Positions 6,000 through 11,833 of a stretch of 12,651 bases of DNA are shown piece after piece. Made by a program: the position numbers and the translations under genes. This DNA is from Clostridia bacterium. Its GTDB lineage: Bacteria; Bacillota; Clostridia; Christensenellales; UBA1242. Location of the stretch: contig JAFQUU010000049.1 in assembly GCA_017408305.1 (NCBI GenBank), positions 1-12,651 of the forward strand, given 5' to 3'. How positions within the stretch are numbered: the stretch's first letter is position 1; the number at the start of each line of letters is the position of its first letter. The notes below the pieces were generated by a model. That model had not been told where the DNA came from. It worked only from the letters and a program-made list of their open reading frames with translations, and did not search any database.

Positions 6000-6028
6000 A
6001 ATATATAATTTATATAGCGTAAAATCAA
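6000..6028 (-). promoter_or_regulatory. Promoter of the DUF362-HD unit, probably leaderless
   Basis: On the minus strand -35 TTGATT (6023-6028), a 17-base spacer and -10 TATATT (6000-6005). Only 6 bases separate the -10 from the ATG at 5993, and no Shine-Dalgarno sequence is present, so the transcript would start at or beside the start codon. Confidence 0.5.
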
Positions 6029-6130
6029 GCATTATTAGAGTAAAGTTTTTGATAAAAAAGTGAAAAATGTTTTTTGTTTGGTGGTTAAGCCAAGTTTAAA
6101 AAAAGCAAACATTTTTTGCAACTTTTTTAA

Positions 6131-6144
6131 ACTTTGTACAATGT
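6131..6144. promoter_or_regulatory. Dyad ACtTTGTACAAtGT, possible operator
   Basis: This 14-base near-perfect palindrome (core TTGTACAA, mismatch at positions 3/12) sits in the control region between the divergent DUF362 and nrdD genes. Its right half also includes a -10-like TACAAT (6137-6142) with TTGCAA 15 bases upstream, so it may be a second, weaker promoter rather than an operator. I do not recognise it as a known regulator site. Confidence 0.25.
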
Positions 6145-6158
6145 AAACAAAAAGCAAA

Positions 6159-6174
6159 ATACAAGATATTGGAT
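6159..6174 (+). promoter_or_regulatory. NrdR box 1 (distal)
   Basis: ATACAAGATATTGGAT fits the 16-base NrdR box pattern (ACACwAkATATwGTGT) in its core CAAGATATTG. It starts 31 bases before box 2, that is about three helical turns, which is the standard pairing for this repressor. On its own it is a moderate match; the pairing makes it credible. Confidence 0.75.
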
Positions 6175-6186
6175 ATTGAAAAATGT

Positions 6187-6216
6187 TTGACACTAGATAT
6201 TGTGGTTTGTTAATAT
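6187..6216 (+). promoter_or_regulatory. SigA promoter of nrdDG
   Basis: A perfect -35 TTGACA (6187-6192), an 18-base spacer and -10 TAATAT (6211-6216) preceded by TGT (extended -10). NrdR box 2 covers the last part of the -35 and most of the spacer, so bound NrdR would block RNA polymerase. The start is predicted near 6223, leaving a short leader with AAAGGAG at 6229-6235. Confidence 0.8.
6190..6205 (+). promoter_or_regulatory. NrdR box 2 (promoter-proximal)
   Basis: ACACTAGATATTGTGG is a near-consensus NrdR box and overlaps the nrdD -35 and spacer. NrdR is the ATP-cone repressor that shuts down ribonucleotide reductase genes when dATP is high. The nrdR gene itself is not in this window. Confidence 0.85.
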
Positions 6217-6241
6217 GGGCATTGTAACAAAGGAGAAGATT

Positions 6242-8338
6242 ATGGAAACGATTATCAAAGTTTATAAGCGTAATGGTGCAGTCCAACCTTATAATAGGGA
6301 GAAAATTACAAACGCCATTTTTAAGGCAGTTGTTGCTTGTGGTGGAAACGACAGAAACAGGGCAGAAAATCTTTCTGAAGAAGTTGAGGCGTACCTTTTA
6401 ACAAATCTTGCAGGTACATCTCCAACAGTTGAAGAAATTCAAAACGCAGTTGAAAAAATCTTGATTGAAAACCGTCATGCACAAGTTGCCAAAGCGTTTA
6501 TTTTATATAGAGATAAAAGAAACCAAGTTAGGGAAACAAATGCACTTACCGGTGCAACAATTGAACTTTTTGAAGACTATCTTAAGGAACGCGACTGGGC
6601 AATCAAAGAAAATGCAAATATGCAAAGAAGTATTGCTGGGCTTAATAACTATGTTCGTGAAAGTTTTACAAAAAAATATTGGCTTAACGAAATTTATCCA
6701 GCAGAAGTGCGTGATGCACACATAAGTGGTGCTCTCCACATCCATGACCTTGGCTTTTTTGGTGCATACTGCGTTGGTTGGGACCTTAAAGGCATCTTGA
6801 TTGACGGATTTACTGGTGTTGCTGGAAAAGTAAGTTCTGGCCCAGCAAAACATTTAAGGTCTTTCCTTGGGCAAATTGTAAATGCAACATTTACAACACA
6901 AGGCGAAACAGCAGGTGCTCAGGCTTGGAGTTCTTTTGATACATATTGTGCCCCATTTATTCGTGCCGATAATCTCTCTTATGCACAAGTTAAGCAAGCA
7001 CTTCAAGAATTTATCTTTAATATCAATGTTCCAACAAGGGTTGGCTTCCAATGCCCATTTAGTAACGTTACCCTTGACCTTGTTGTGCCAAAAACATTGA
7101 AAGATGAGCCTGTTATTATTGGTGGTATGCCACAAGACACTGTTTATGGCGACTATCAAAAAGAAATGGATATCTTTAACAAGGCTTTTTGCGAAGTGAT
7201 GGTCGAAGGCGATGCAAATGGTAGGGTGTTTACTTTCCCTGTGCCAACAATCAATATTACAAAAGATACAGACTGGAACAGCGAAACTATGAACCACGTT
7301 ATGGAAATGACTTGTAAATACGGCATCCCATACTTTGCAAACTATGTAAATTCTGACCTTTCGCCAGAGGACGCTGTAAGTATGTGCTGTAGGCTTCGTC
7401 TTGATGTAACAGAACTTCGTAAACGCGGTGGTGGACTGTTTGGTTCTAACCCTCTTACTGGTTCAATCGGTGTGGTTACGCTTAATCTTCCACGCCTTGC
7501 ATACCTTTCAAGCAGTGAAGAAGAGTTCTTTACAAGACTTAAAAGCCTTGCTAATATTGCAAAAACTTCTCTTGAAATCAAACGCAAAATCATTGAAGCA
7601 CAAACAGACAACGGTATGTACCCATACTGCAAGTTCTATCTTCGTTCTGTAAAACAACGCACAGGTGGATATTGGACAAACCACTTTAATACAATCGGTA
7701 TTGTGGGGATGAATGAGGCAATACAAAACCTTTATGGCAAAGATGTTGACATTACAACAGATTTTGGCCAAGGCTTTGCCCTTAAAACTATGGACTTTTT
7801 GCGTGAAGTACTTCGCGAATTCCAAATCGAAACTGGCAACAATTATAATTTGGAAGCAACTCCAGCAGAAGGCACAACTGCACGCCTTGCAAAACTTGAC
7901 AAAAAACGCTTCCCAGACATCATCACAGCAGGCGATAAAGAAGTGTTCTATACAAACAGTGCACAACTGCCAGTAACTTATACTGATGACATTTTTGAAA
8001 CTGTAAGGCTTCAAGATGAAATTCAATCAAAATTTACTGGTGGCACAGTTCTTCATTTCTATCTTGGCGAAAAAATTGATGATATTGAAACTTGTAAGGC
8101 TCTTATTAAGAAGATTTTCTCAACTTCAAAAATGCCATATATTTCAATGACGCCAACATTTTCTGTGTGTAAAAACCATGGATATCTGGCTGGTGAACAC
8201 TTTAACTGCCCACATTGTGGTGAAAAAGCAGAAGTTTGGTCTAGGGTTGTGGGATATCTTCGCCCAGTTCAAGACTTCAATGATTCTAAACAAGACGAAT
8301 ACTTTACAAGAAAAAAATATAAAATTTCAAATTGTTAA
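6242..8338 (+). CDS. nrdD: Anaerobic (class III) ribonucleoside-triphosphate reductase
   Basis: A 698-residue glycyl-radical enzyme that reduces ribonucleoside triphosphates to dNTPs under anaerobic conditions. The start at 6242 has AAAGGAG six bases upstream; the ATG 14 codons earlier has none and lies inside the NrdR box. Domains in order: ATP-cone (about 1-95, IKVYKRNGAVQPYNREKI) for allosteric control; ten-stranded barrel with GALHIHDLGFFGAYCVGW (Cys177, the thiyl-radical candidate), VPTRVGFQCPFSNVTLD, FTFPVPTINITKDTDW and SMCCRLRLDV (Cys382-Cys383); zinc region Cys643-x2-His646 and Cys656-x2-Cys659; and RVVGYLRPV with radical Gly671. The MCCRLxLD form, as I recall, marks the thioredoxin/glutaredoxin-dependent subtype rather than the formate-dependent one (which has MGCR). 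The zinc site has His in place of one Cys, as in several homologues I remember. It forms an operon with nrdG and is controlled by NrdR boxes. Confidence 0.97.
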   Translation: METIIKVYKRNGAVQPYNREKITNAIFKAVVACGGNDRNRAENLSEEVEAYLLTNLAGTSPTVEEIQNAVEKILIENRHAQVAKAFILYRDKRNQVRETNALTGATIELFEDYLKERDWAIKENANMQRSIAGLNNYVRESFTKKYWLNEIYPAEVRDAHISGALHIHDLGFFGAYCVGWDLKGILIDGFTGVAGKVSSGPAKHLRSFLGQIVNATFTTQGETAGAQAWSSFDTYCAPFIRADNLSYAQVKQALQEFIFNINVPTRVGFQCPFSNVTLDLVVPKTLKDEPVIIGGMPQDTVYGDYQKEMDIFNKAFCEVMVEGDANGRVFTFPVPTINITKDTDWNSETMNHVMEMTCKYGIPYFANYVNSDLSPEDAVSMCCRLRLDVTELRKRGGGLFGSNPLTGSIGVVTLNLPRLAYLSSSEEEFFTRLKSLANIAKTSLEIKRKIIEAQTDNGMYPYCKFYLRSVKQRTGGYWTNHFNTIGIVGMNEAIQNLYGKDVDITTDFGQGFALKTMDFLREVLREFQIETGNNYNLEATPAEGTTARLAKLDKKRFPDIITAGDKEVFYTNSAQLPVTYTDDIFETVRLQDEIQSKFTGGTVLHFYLGEKIDDIETCKALIKKIFSTSKMPYISMTPTFSVCKNHGYLAGEHFNCPHCGEKAEVWSRVVGYLRPVQDFNDSKQDEYFTRKKYKISNC

Positions 8339-8345
8339 AAAAGTG

Positions 8346-8371
8346 CGGACAGGTCTTGTCCGTATTTTATT
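8346..8371 (+). terminator. Hairpin between nrdD and nrdG, possible attenuator
   Basis: CGGACA (8346-8351) and TGTCCG (8357-8362) form a 6-bp stem with a GGTCT loop, followed by TATTTTATTT. The tail is interrupted, so it is likely a weak or partial terminator, or an RNA processing or stability element, lowering nrdG output relative to nrdD. The nrdG ribosome site (GGAG, 8373-8376) lies just after it. Confidence 0.5.
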
Positions 8372-8384
8372 TGGAGACGAAAGA

Positions 8385-9041
8385 ATGAAAATTGGTGGTT
8401 TCTTAAAACAGTCTTTTGTGGATTTTCCTGCAACAATATCTGCCGTAATATTTACAAGTGGCTGTAACATCAATTGCTGGTATTGCCATAACCGAGAACT
8501 GATTGACGGCACAAAAGAAGAAGACATTTCGCTTGATTACATTTATGACTTTCTAGAAAAACGAAAGGGCTTTTTAGATGGGGTTGTAATTAGTGGTGGA
8601 GAACCAACTCTTCAAACAGACCTTCTTGATGTTATAAAACGCCTTAAAAACATGGGCTTTAAGGTTAAACTTGACACCAATGGCACAAACCCTGATGTGC
8701 TTGAAAAAGCCTTGCTTTTTGTGGACTTTGTTGCAATGGACATAAAAACCTGTCCGGAAAACTATCAAAAGGTTGTTGGCAAGGTTGACATAGAAAACAT
8801 TAAACGAAGTGTAAAAATTTTGATGAACTCTAATTGCGATTATGAATTTCGCACCACATTTGCACCGGGAATCAGTTTTGAAGACATTGAAAAAATTGCA
8901 AAGTTTGTCCAGGGCGCAAAACGATTTGCACTTCAAACCTATCGCCCACAAGGTTCAAATTGGCCTAAACAACCACCCGAAAACTACGAAAAAGCCCTAA
9001 ATATTATAAAAAAATATATTTTTAATGCATTTATAAGATAA
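8385..9041 (+). CDS. nrdG: Anaerobic ribonucleotide reductase activating protein (radical SAM)
   Basis: A 218-residue radical SAM enzyme that generates the glycyl radical on NrdD using S-adenosylmethionine and a [4Fe-4S] cluster. The start at 8385 has GGAG at 8373-8376 and the typical opening MKIGGFLKQSFVDFPATISAV; the open frame extends upstream into nrdD but without any matching start signal. The cluster motif is Cys27-x3-Cys31-x2-Cys34 (GCNINCWYCHNREL), followed by SGGEPTLQ (70-77), which contacts SAM, and the strand KLDTNGTNP. The length and 'GGxxKxSxxDxP' opening fit the longer activase subtype often called NrdG2, not the about 155-residue E. coli form. It is 46 bases after nrdD, with a hairpin between, and should be co-transcribed. 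Confidence 0.93.
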   Translation: MKIGGFLKQSFVDFPATISAVIFTSGCNINCWYCHNRELIDGTKEEDISLDYIYDFLEKRKGFLDGVVISGGEPTLQTDLLDVIKRLKNMGFKVKLDTNGTNPDVLEKALLFVDFVAMDIKTCPENYQKVVGKVDIENIKRSVKILMNSNCDYEFRTTFAPGISFEDIEKIAKFVQGAKRFALQTYRPQGSNWPKQPPENYEKALNIIKKYIFNAFIR

Positions 9042-9067
9042 TTTTTGTTTTAATTTTTGATTTTTTG

Positions 9068-9076
9068 TGGTATATT
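9068..9076 (+). promoter_or_regulatory. Extended -10 promoter of the pseudoenzyme pair, probably leaderless
   Basis: TGG followed by TATATT (9071-9076) ends 6 bases before the ATG at 9083. A -35-like TTGTTT (9045-9050) is 20 bases away, too far to be ideal. There is no ribosome site, so a leaderless transcript is likely. It has the same -10-to-ATG distance as the promoters at 2339-2347 and 6000-6028. Confidence 0.4.
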
Positions 9077-9082
9077 TAAGTG

Positions 9083-9550
9083 ATGGCACAGAAAATTTTA
9101 CTGCTGTCGCTGTCAGGAACATATGGCACCATTATAGGCAAAATCGTGGCCAAAAAACTTGGTCAGGGTTTTTTGAACATTGATGACCAAATAGTAAAAA
9201 TGTTGTCAAAATTGCAACCAGTGCCAGCAAAGCAAGGAATAAATTTTTTAAATGAATCTGAAAAGCATGCAATTCCCTATTGCATTGAAAGTCAAGCAGG
9301 GATTTTTTGCGTGTCTTATGGCTTGTTTATCCACAACAGGCAGTTTTTTCAAAATTGTAAAAAGGTTTATTTAAGGCTTTCAAAAAACACCCTTGCAGGC
9401 TTTAATGATGATGACTTTTTGGTTAATAGCCTAGCATTTGAAGAGCATGACAAGGTGCTTTTACAGGCAGGTCTTGTGGTTGAGGATGATGGTTTGTCTC
9501 CTAAAAAGACAGCAAGTGAAATAATAAAAAAAATTAGGACAAATGTATGA
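9083..9550 (+). CDS. Shikimate kinase-like protein lacking the P-loop (apparent pseudokinase)
   Basis: A 155-residue protein with the outline of shikimate kinase (AroK, about 170 residues): a first strand and loop at 5-20 (ILLLSLSGTYGTIIGK), a helix IVAKKLG, then FLNIDDQI (the 'FxDxDxxI' segment), SEKHAIPYCIESQAGIFCVSYGLF (59-82, corresponding to the helix and GGG strand), KKVYLRLS (93-100) and a C-terminal helix. The key residues are gone. The Walker A motif GxxGxGKST reads SLSGTYGTII, without the phosphate-binding Lys; the shikimate-binding FRxxE reads FLNESE; the GGG loop reads SYG; the lid 'RPLL' is absent. GTG at 9080 is an alternative start one codon earlier. The frame is intact and overlaps the next gene by four bases (ATGA), giving tight coupling. 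The homology is inferred by eye, but the motif losses are plain if it is right. Confidence 0.6.
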   Translation: MAQKILLLSLSGTYGTIIGKIVAKKLGQGFLNIDDQIVKMLSKLQPVPAKQGINFLNESEKHAIPYCIESQAGIFCVSYGLFIHNRQFFQNCKKVYLRLSKNTLAGFNDDDFLVNSLAFEEHDKVLLQAGLVVEDDGLSPKKTASEIIKKIRTNV

Positions 9551-11433
9551 AAATTTTACAAAAATCTTATAACACGCTTCGTGTTTTGTCTGCTGAGATG
9601 ATTGCAAACTCTCAAGTTGGTGATGTACGCAGTTGTATGATGTGTGCACCCGTGATGTTTACGCTGTTTAAAGATTATTATAATTATTTTGGTGGCAGAG
9701 AGCATATAAACAGAGACAGGTTTGTGCTGGCCGATGTTGGCATGACCCCACTTTATTATGCTACGCTTAACCTTTTTGGCATCAATTTGACAATTGATGA
9801 CCTTAAGGATTTTGGTGAGCAGGGCAGTAAAACTCCAGTTTCACCAAGCCTTGAAACTGATGGTGTTGATGCTGGCGTAAGTGCAAAAGGACAGGGCATT
9901 CCAACAGCAGTGGGCTTGGCACTTGCTTCGCAAAGTTTGGCATCAAAATTTAATGTACAAAAATTTAATGTTATCTCACATTATACATATTGTCTTGCTT
10001 CAACTTCAAATCTTCAAGAAGGTGTTTCTCAAGAAGCAATGGCACTTGCTGGAAACCTAAAACTTTCAAAACTTATTGTAATTTGCAACTTTATTGAAGA
10101 ACAGGCTCTTGGCGAAAACCTTAAAAAGAAGTATAACGCTATGGGTTGGAATGTGATAACCGTTTCAAGAAGCAGTAACGCAATGTTTTTGGGTTTTGCA
10201 CTGACAAGGGCAAGGCTATCACAAAAGCCAACGCTTATTCTTCTTAAAAACACTTTAAAGAAAAATTTTCCTGAAATAAAAAGCAGGCTAATTACAAAAA
10301 ACGAAGTTGAAAAAATGAAGGCCGATTTTGGTTTTAATGGCTCCTATAAGGTTGAAAACAATATAAGGCAATACGCAGTACGCACAACCAGAAGGCTTAA
10401 GGTTGAGTACTATAAATGGGAAAAAAGGGTTGTGCTTTATCGAAACACCCATCCTCAACTTTCAGAAGAACTTAACAACTATTTTGTAAAACCAAAACTG
10501 ACAATCAGCAAGTCTTTAAAGTCTAAGTTGGAGGCAGAAAAAAATCTTAATGAAGCCAACAAAATGATTATTGAAGCCATTAAAGACAATCAAAAATGCC
10601 TCATGCTTGCCAGCATAAAAGAAAAACTTTTGCCAATCAAAATCCAAGAAGAGCAAAAAATCTTTTCTAAGAAAAACTATCGTGCTCAAAACTTGGTGTT
10701 TGGTAATCGTGAAAACGCAATGGCAGAAATTTGTACTGGTATAAGTTTGTACTTTGGTGCACCAACTTATGTTTACGCACCAATTTGCCTTTTGGGTCAA
10801 ATGCTTGCTGGTGTAGAGCATTCTGCACAAAACAATTTGCCTGTTATGTTTTGCTTTTATCAAAGTGGCAACTGCGTAAACCAGCAAAAAACAAATATAG
10901 AACTTTATGGCCAGTTTGAGTGGCTTGGCAATCTTAAAAATATAGATATATATCAACCTGCAACCAGTATGGAACTTTTGGCGTGCTATAAAAATATTTA
11001 CGAAAAAGGCAGTCCAAGTTGTATGGTTCTTCCACAAAGGGAGTATGACCTTTTGGATGTAGACCTTGACCTTGCTGGCAAGGGTGCATATGTGTTTGAA
11101 GGTAAAGATAATGCAAACTATACCATTGTTGCAAGTGGGAGAGAGTTTTATATCGCCAAAGAAGTCGCAACGCTTCTTAAAAAGAGTGGCAAAACAGTAA
11201 AACTGATTAGCAGTCCATCATGGACAGTGTTTAGGGGACAGCCACAAAAATATAGAAATTCAGTGCTTGAAAGCACAGATGAAAATGTTGTGTTCTTAAC
11301 CCGAACAAACACCAAAAACCTTTATGATGGTAAAACAAATCGTTTTAGATATATCAATGTGAATGACTTTACCGATACTCCAGAAATCATTACGCCAGAA
11401 CTTATTAAGGCAATTAGAAAAGCCATAAATTAA
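9547..11433 (+). CDS. Transketolase-like protein lacking thiamine diphosphate-binding residues
   Basis: A 628-residue protein that follows transketolase (E. coli 663) along its length. Clear landmarks are HINRDRFVLAD (53-63), IDDLKDFGEQGSKTP (83-97), GQGIPTAVGLALASQSLASKFN (115-136), SHYTYC (144-149), EGVSQEAMALAGNLKLSKLIVI (158-179), NRENAMAEICTGISLYFG (387-404) and PSCMVLPQRE (490-499). Active-site positions are replaced: the SGHPGAP His (SQVGDVRS, 22-29), the GHGS His (DVGM, 63-66), the GHP His (VSP, 98-100), the metal-binding GDG Asp (LASTSN, 150-155), the matching Asn about 30 residues on (NFIEEQALG), and the HDS...GEDGPTHQ segment (YQSGNCVNQQKTN, 438-450). Only the REFGM Glu seems kept (Glu389). 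The start overlaps the upstream stop (ATGA). No frameshift or internal stop occurs across 1.9 kb. It is probably non-catalytic, perhaps a scaffold or sensor. Homology is confident; loss of activity is inferred. Confidence 0.85.
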   Translation: MKILQKSYNTLRVLSAEMIANSQVGDVRSCMMCAPVMFTLFKDYYNYFGGREHINRDRFVLADVGMTPLYYATLNLFGINLTIDDLKDFGEQGSKTPVSPSLETDGVDAGVSAKGQGIPTAVGLALASQSLASKFNVQKFNVISHYTYCLASTSNLQEGVSQEAMALAGNLKLSKLIVICNFIEEQALGENLKKKYNAMGWNVITVSRSSNAMFLGFALTRARLSQKPTLILLKNTLKKNFPEIKSRLITKNEVEKMKADFGFNGSYKVENNIRQYAVRTTRRLKVEYYKWEKRVVLYRNTHPQLSEELNNYFVKPKLTISKSLKSKLEAEKNLNEANKMIIEAIKDNQKCLMLASIKEKLLPIKIQEEQKIFSKKNYRAQNLVFGNRENAMAEICTGISLYFGAPTYVYAPICLLGQMLAGVEHSAQNNLPVMFCFYQSGNCVNQQKTNIELYGQFEWLGNLKNIDIYQPATSMELLACYKNIYEKGSPSCMVLPQREYDLLDVDLDLAGKGAYVFEGKDNANYTIVASGREFYIAKEVATLLKKSGKTVKLISSPSWTVFRGQPQKYRNSVLESTDENVVFLTRTNTKNLYDGKTNRFRYINVNDFTDTPEIITPELIKAIRKAIN

Positions 11434-11446
11434 TTCTTTAGGAAAC

Positions 11447-11480
11447 AAAAAAACAGACCTTAGAGGTCTGCTTTTTTATT
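11447..11480. terminator. Bidirectional terminator between the transketolase-like and HicB-like genes
   Basis: CAGACCT (11454-11460) and AGGTCTG (11464-11470) form a 7-bp stem with a 3-base loop. T runs follow on both strands (CTTTTTTATTTT on plus, TTTTTTTG on minus), so it can stop the convergent transcripts from either side. The HicB-like gene ends inside its T run. Confidence 0.85.
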
Positions 11481-11754
11481 TTAGGTCCCTTGGAAAAAGC
11501 AAAGCATCAACAAGCATTGGTTTTTCATTTTTAAATTGCTCTACAATTTCTGTAAAAAATGATGGTTTGTTGATGTCAAGGTCAAATTTAAGGGCATAAG
11601 AACAGTACACCCTTAAAAAATCTTTGGCAAACAAAAATGCTTCTTCAAAAGACTCGCCTTCGGTTGTAATCCCAAGGTCAGGAAAAGAAGCCACAACTTC
11701 GGCTTCGCCCTGTACAAAAACAGCTGGATATACAAATTGATGAATTTCTGCCAC
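11476..11754 (-). CDS. HicB-like antitoxin-family protein, orphan
   Basis: A 92-residue protein starting at GTG (11754), with AAGGAG about six bases upstream. Residues 8-50 match the HicB partial RNase H fold: FVYPAVFVQGEAEVVASFPDLGITTEGESFEEAFLFAKDFL, that is 'YPAxF...VxFPDLxGxxTxGxxxEEAxxxA'. The tail (60-92) has no DNA-binding ribbon-helix-helix or helix-turn-helix that I can see. In toxin-antitoxin loci, HicB neutralises the mRNA-cleaving HicA toxin. No HicA-sized frame with its GSHH-type motif lies on either side, so this is a solitary member; many such proteins are not part of toxin pairs. It has its own promoter and shares a terminator with the convergent gene. Confidence 0.8.
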   Translation of the reverse strand: MAEIHQFVYPAVFVQGEAEVVASFPDLGITTEGESFEEAFLFAKDFLRVYCSYALKFDLDINKPSFFTEIVEQFKNEKPMLVDALLFPRDLK

Positions 11755-11777
11755 AATAAACTCCTTTTCTTCATCTT

Positions 11778-11806
11778 ATTATATATTATTTCGCTGTAAA
11801 ACACAA
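11778..11806 (-). promoter_or_regulatory. Promoter of the HicB-like gene
   Basis: On the minus strand an exact -10 TATAAT (11778-11783), a 17-base spacer and a weak -35 TTGTGT (11801-11806). The start near 11771 lies just ahead of the ribosome site (11761-11768). Confidence 0.6.
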
Positions 11807-11810
11807 ATAT

Positions 11811-11829
11811 TTTTGATAATTTATCAAAA
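11811..11829. other. A/T-rich dyad (TTTTGATA-ATT-TATCAAAA)
   Basis: A perfect 8-bp inverted repeat with a 3-base centre, just after the stop of the gene ending at 11834 and just upstream of the HicB-like promoter. It could be a weak terminator for the upstream minus-strand gene or an operator for the HicB-like gene. On the minus strand no T run follows it, which argues against a classical terminator. Confidence 0.4.
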
Positions 11830-11833
11830 AAAT

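Noticed and set aside
6033..6158. Riboswitch or long structured leader in front of nrdD
   Set aside because: A/T-rich imperfect inverted repeats are present (around 6063-6117), but they lie upstream of the predicted promoter and match no riboswitch core I know.
7508..8026. 172-residue minus-strand frame inside nrdD (and similar ones at 6503-6853, 6854-7297)
   Set aside because: Antisense shadows of a well-conserved gene; residue composition is rich in Cys, Phe and Ile as expected from reverse-strand reading, and none has a ribosome site.
8178..8384. N-terminal extension of nrdG into the end of nrdD
   Set aside because: The extra 69 codons are an out-of-frame reading of nrdD's conserved zinc/glycyl-radical region; the ATG at 8385 has a ribosome site and the family's usual opening.
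9541..9555. Programmed frameshift joining the shikimate kinase-like and transketolase-like genes
   Set aside because: The junction is a plain ATGA stop-start overlap; the only nearby A run lies upstream of a normal coding end and no slippery heptamer with a downstream stem was seen.
10516..11037. 173-residue minus-strand frame inside the transketolase-like gene
   Set aside because: Antisense shadow; no promoter or ribosome site, and the plus-strand protein aligns to transketolase through the same stretch.
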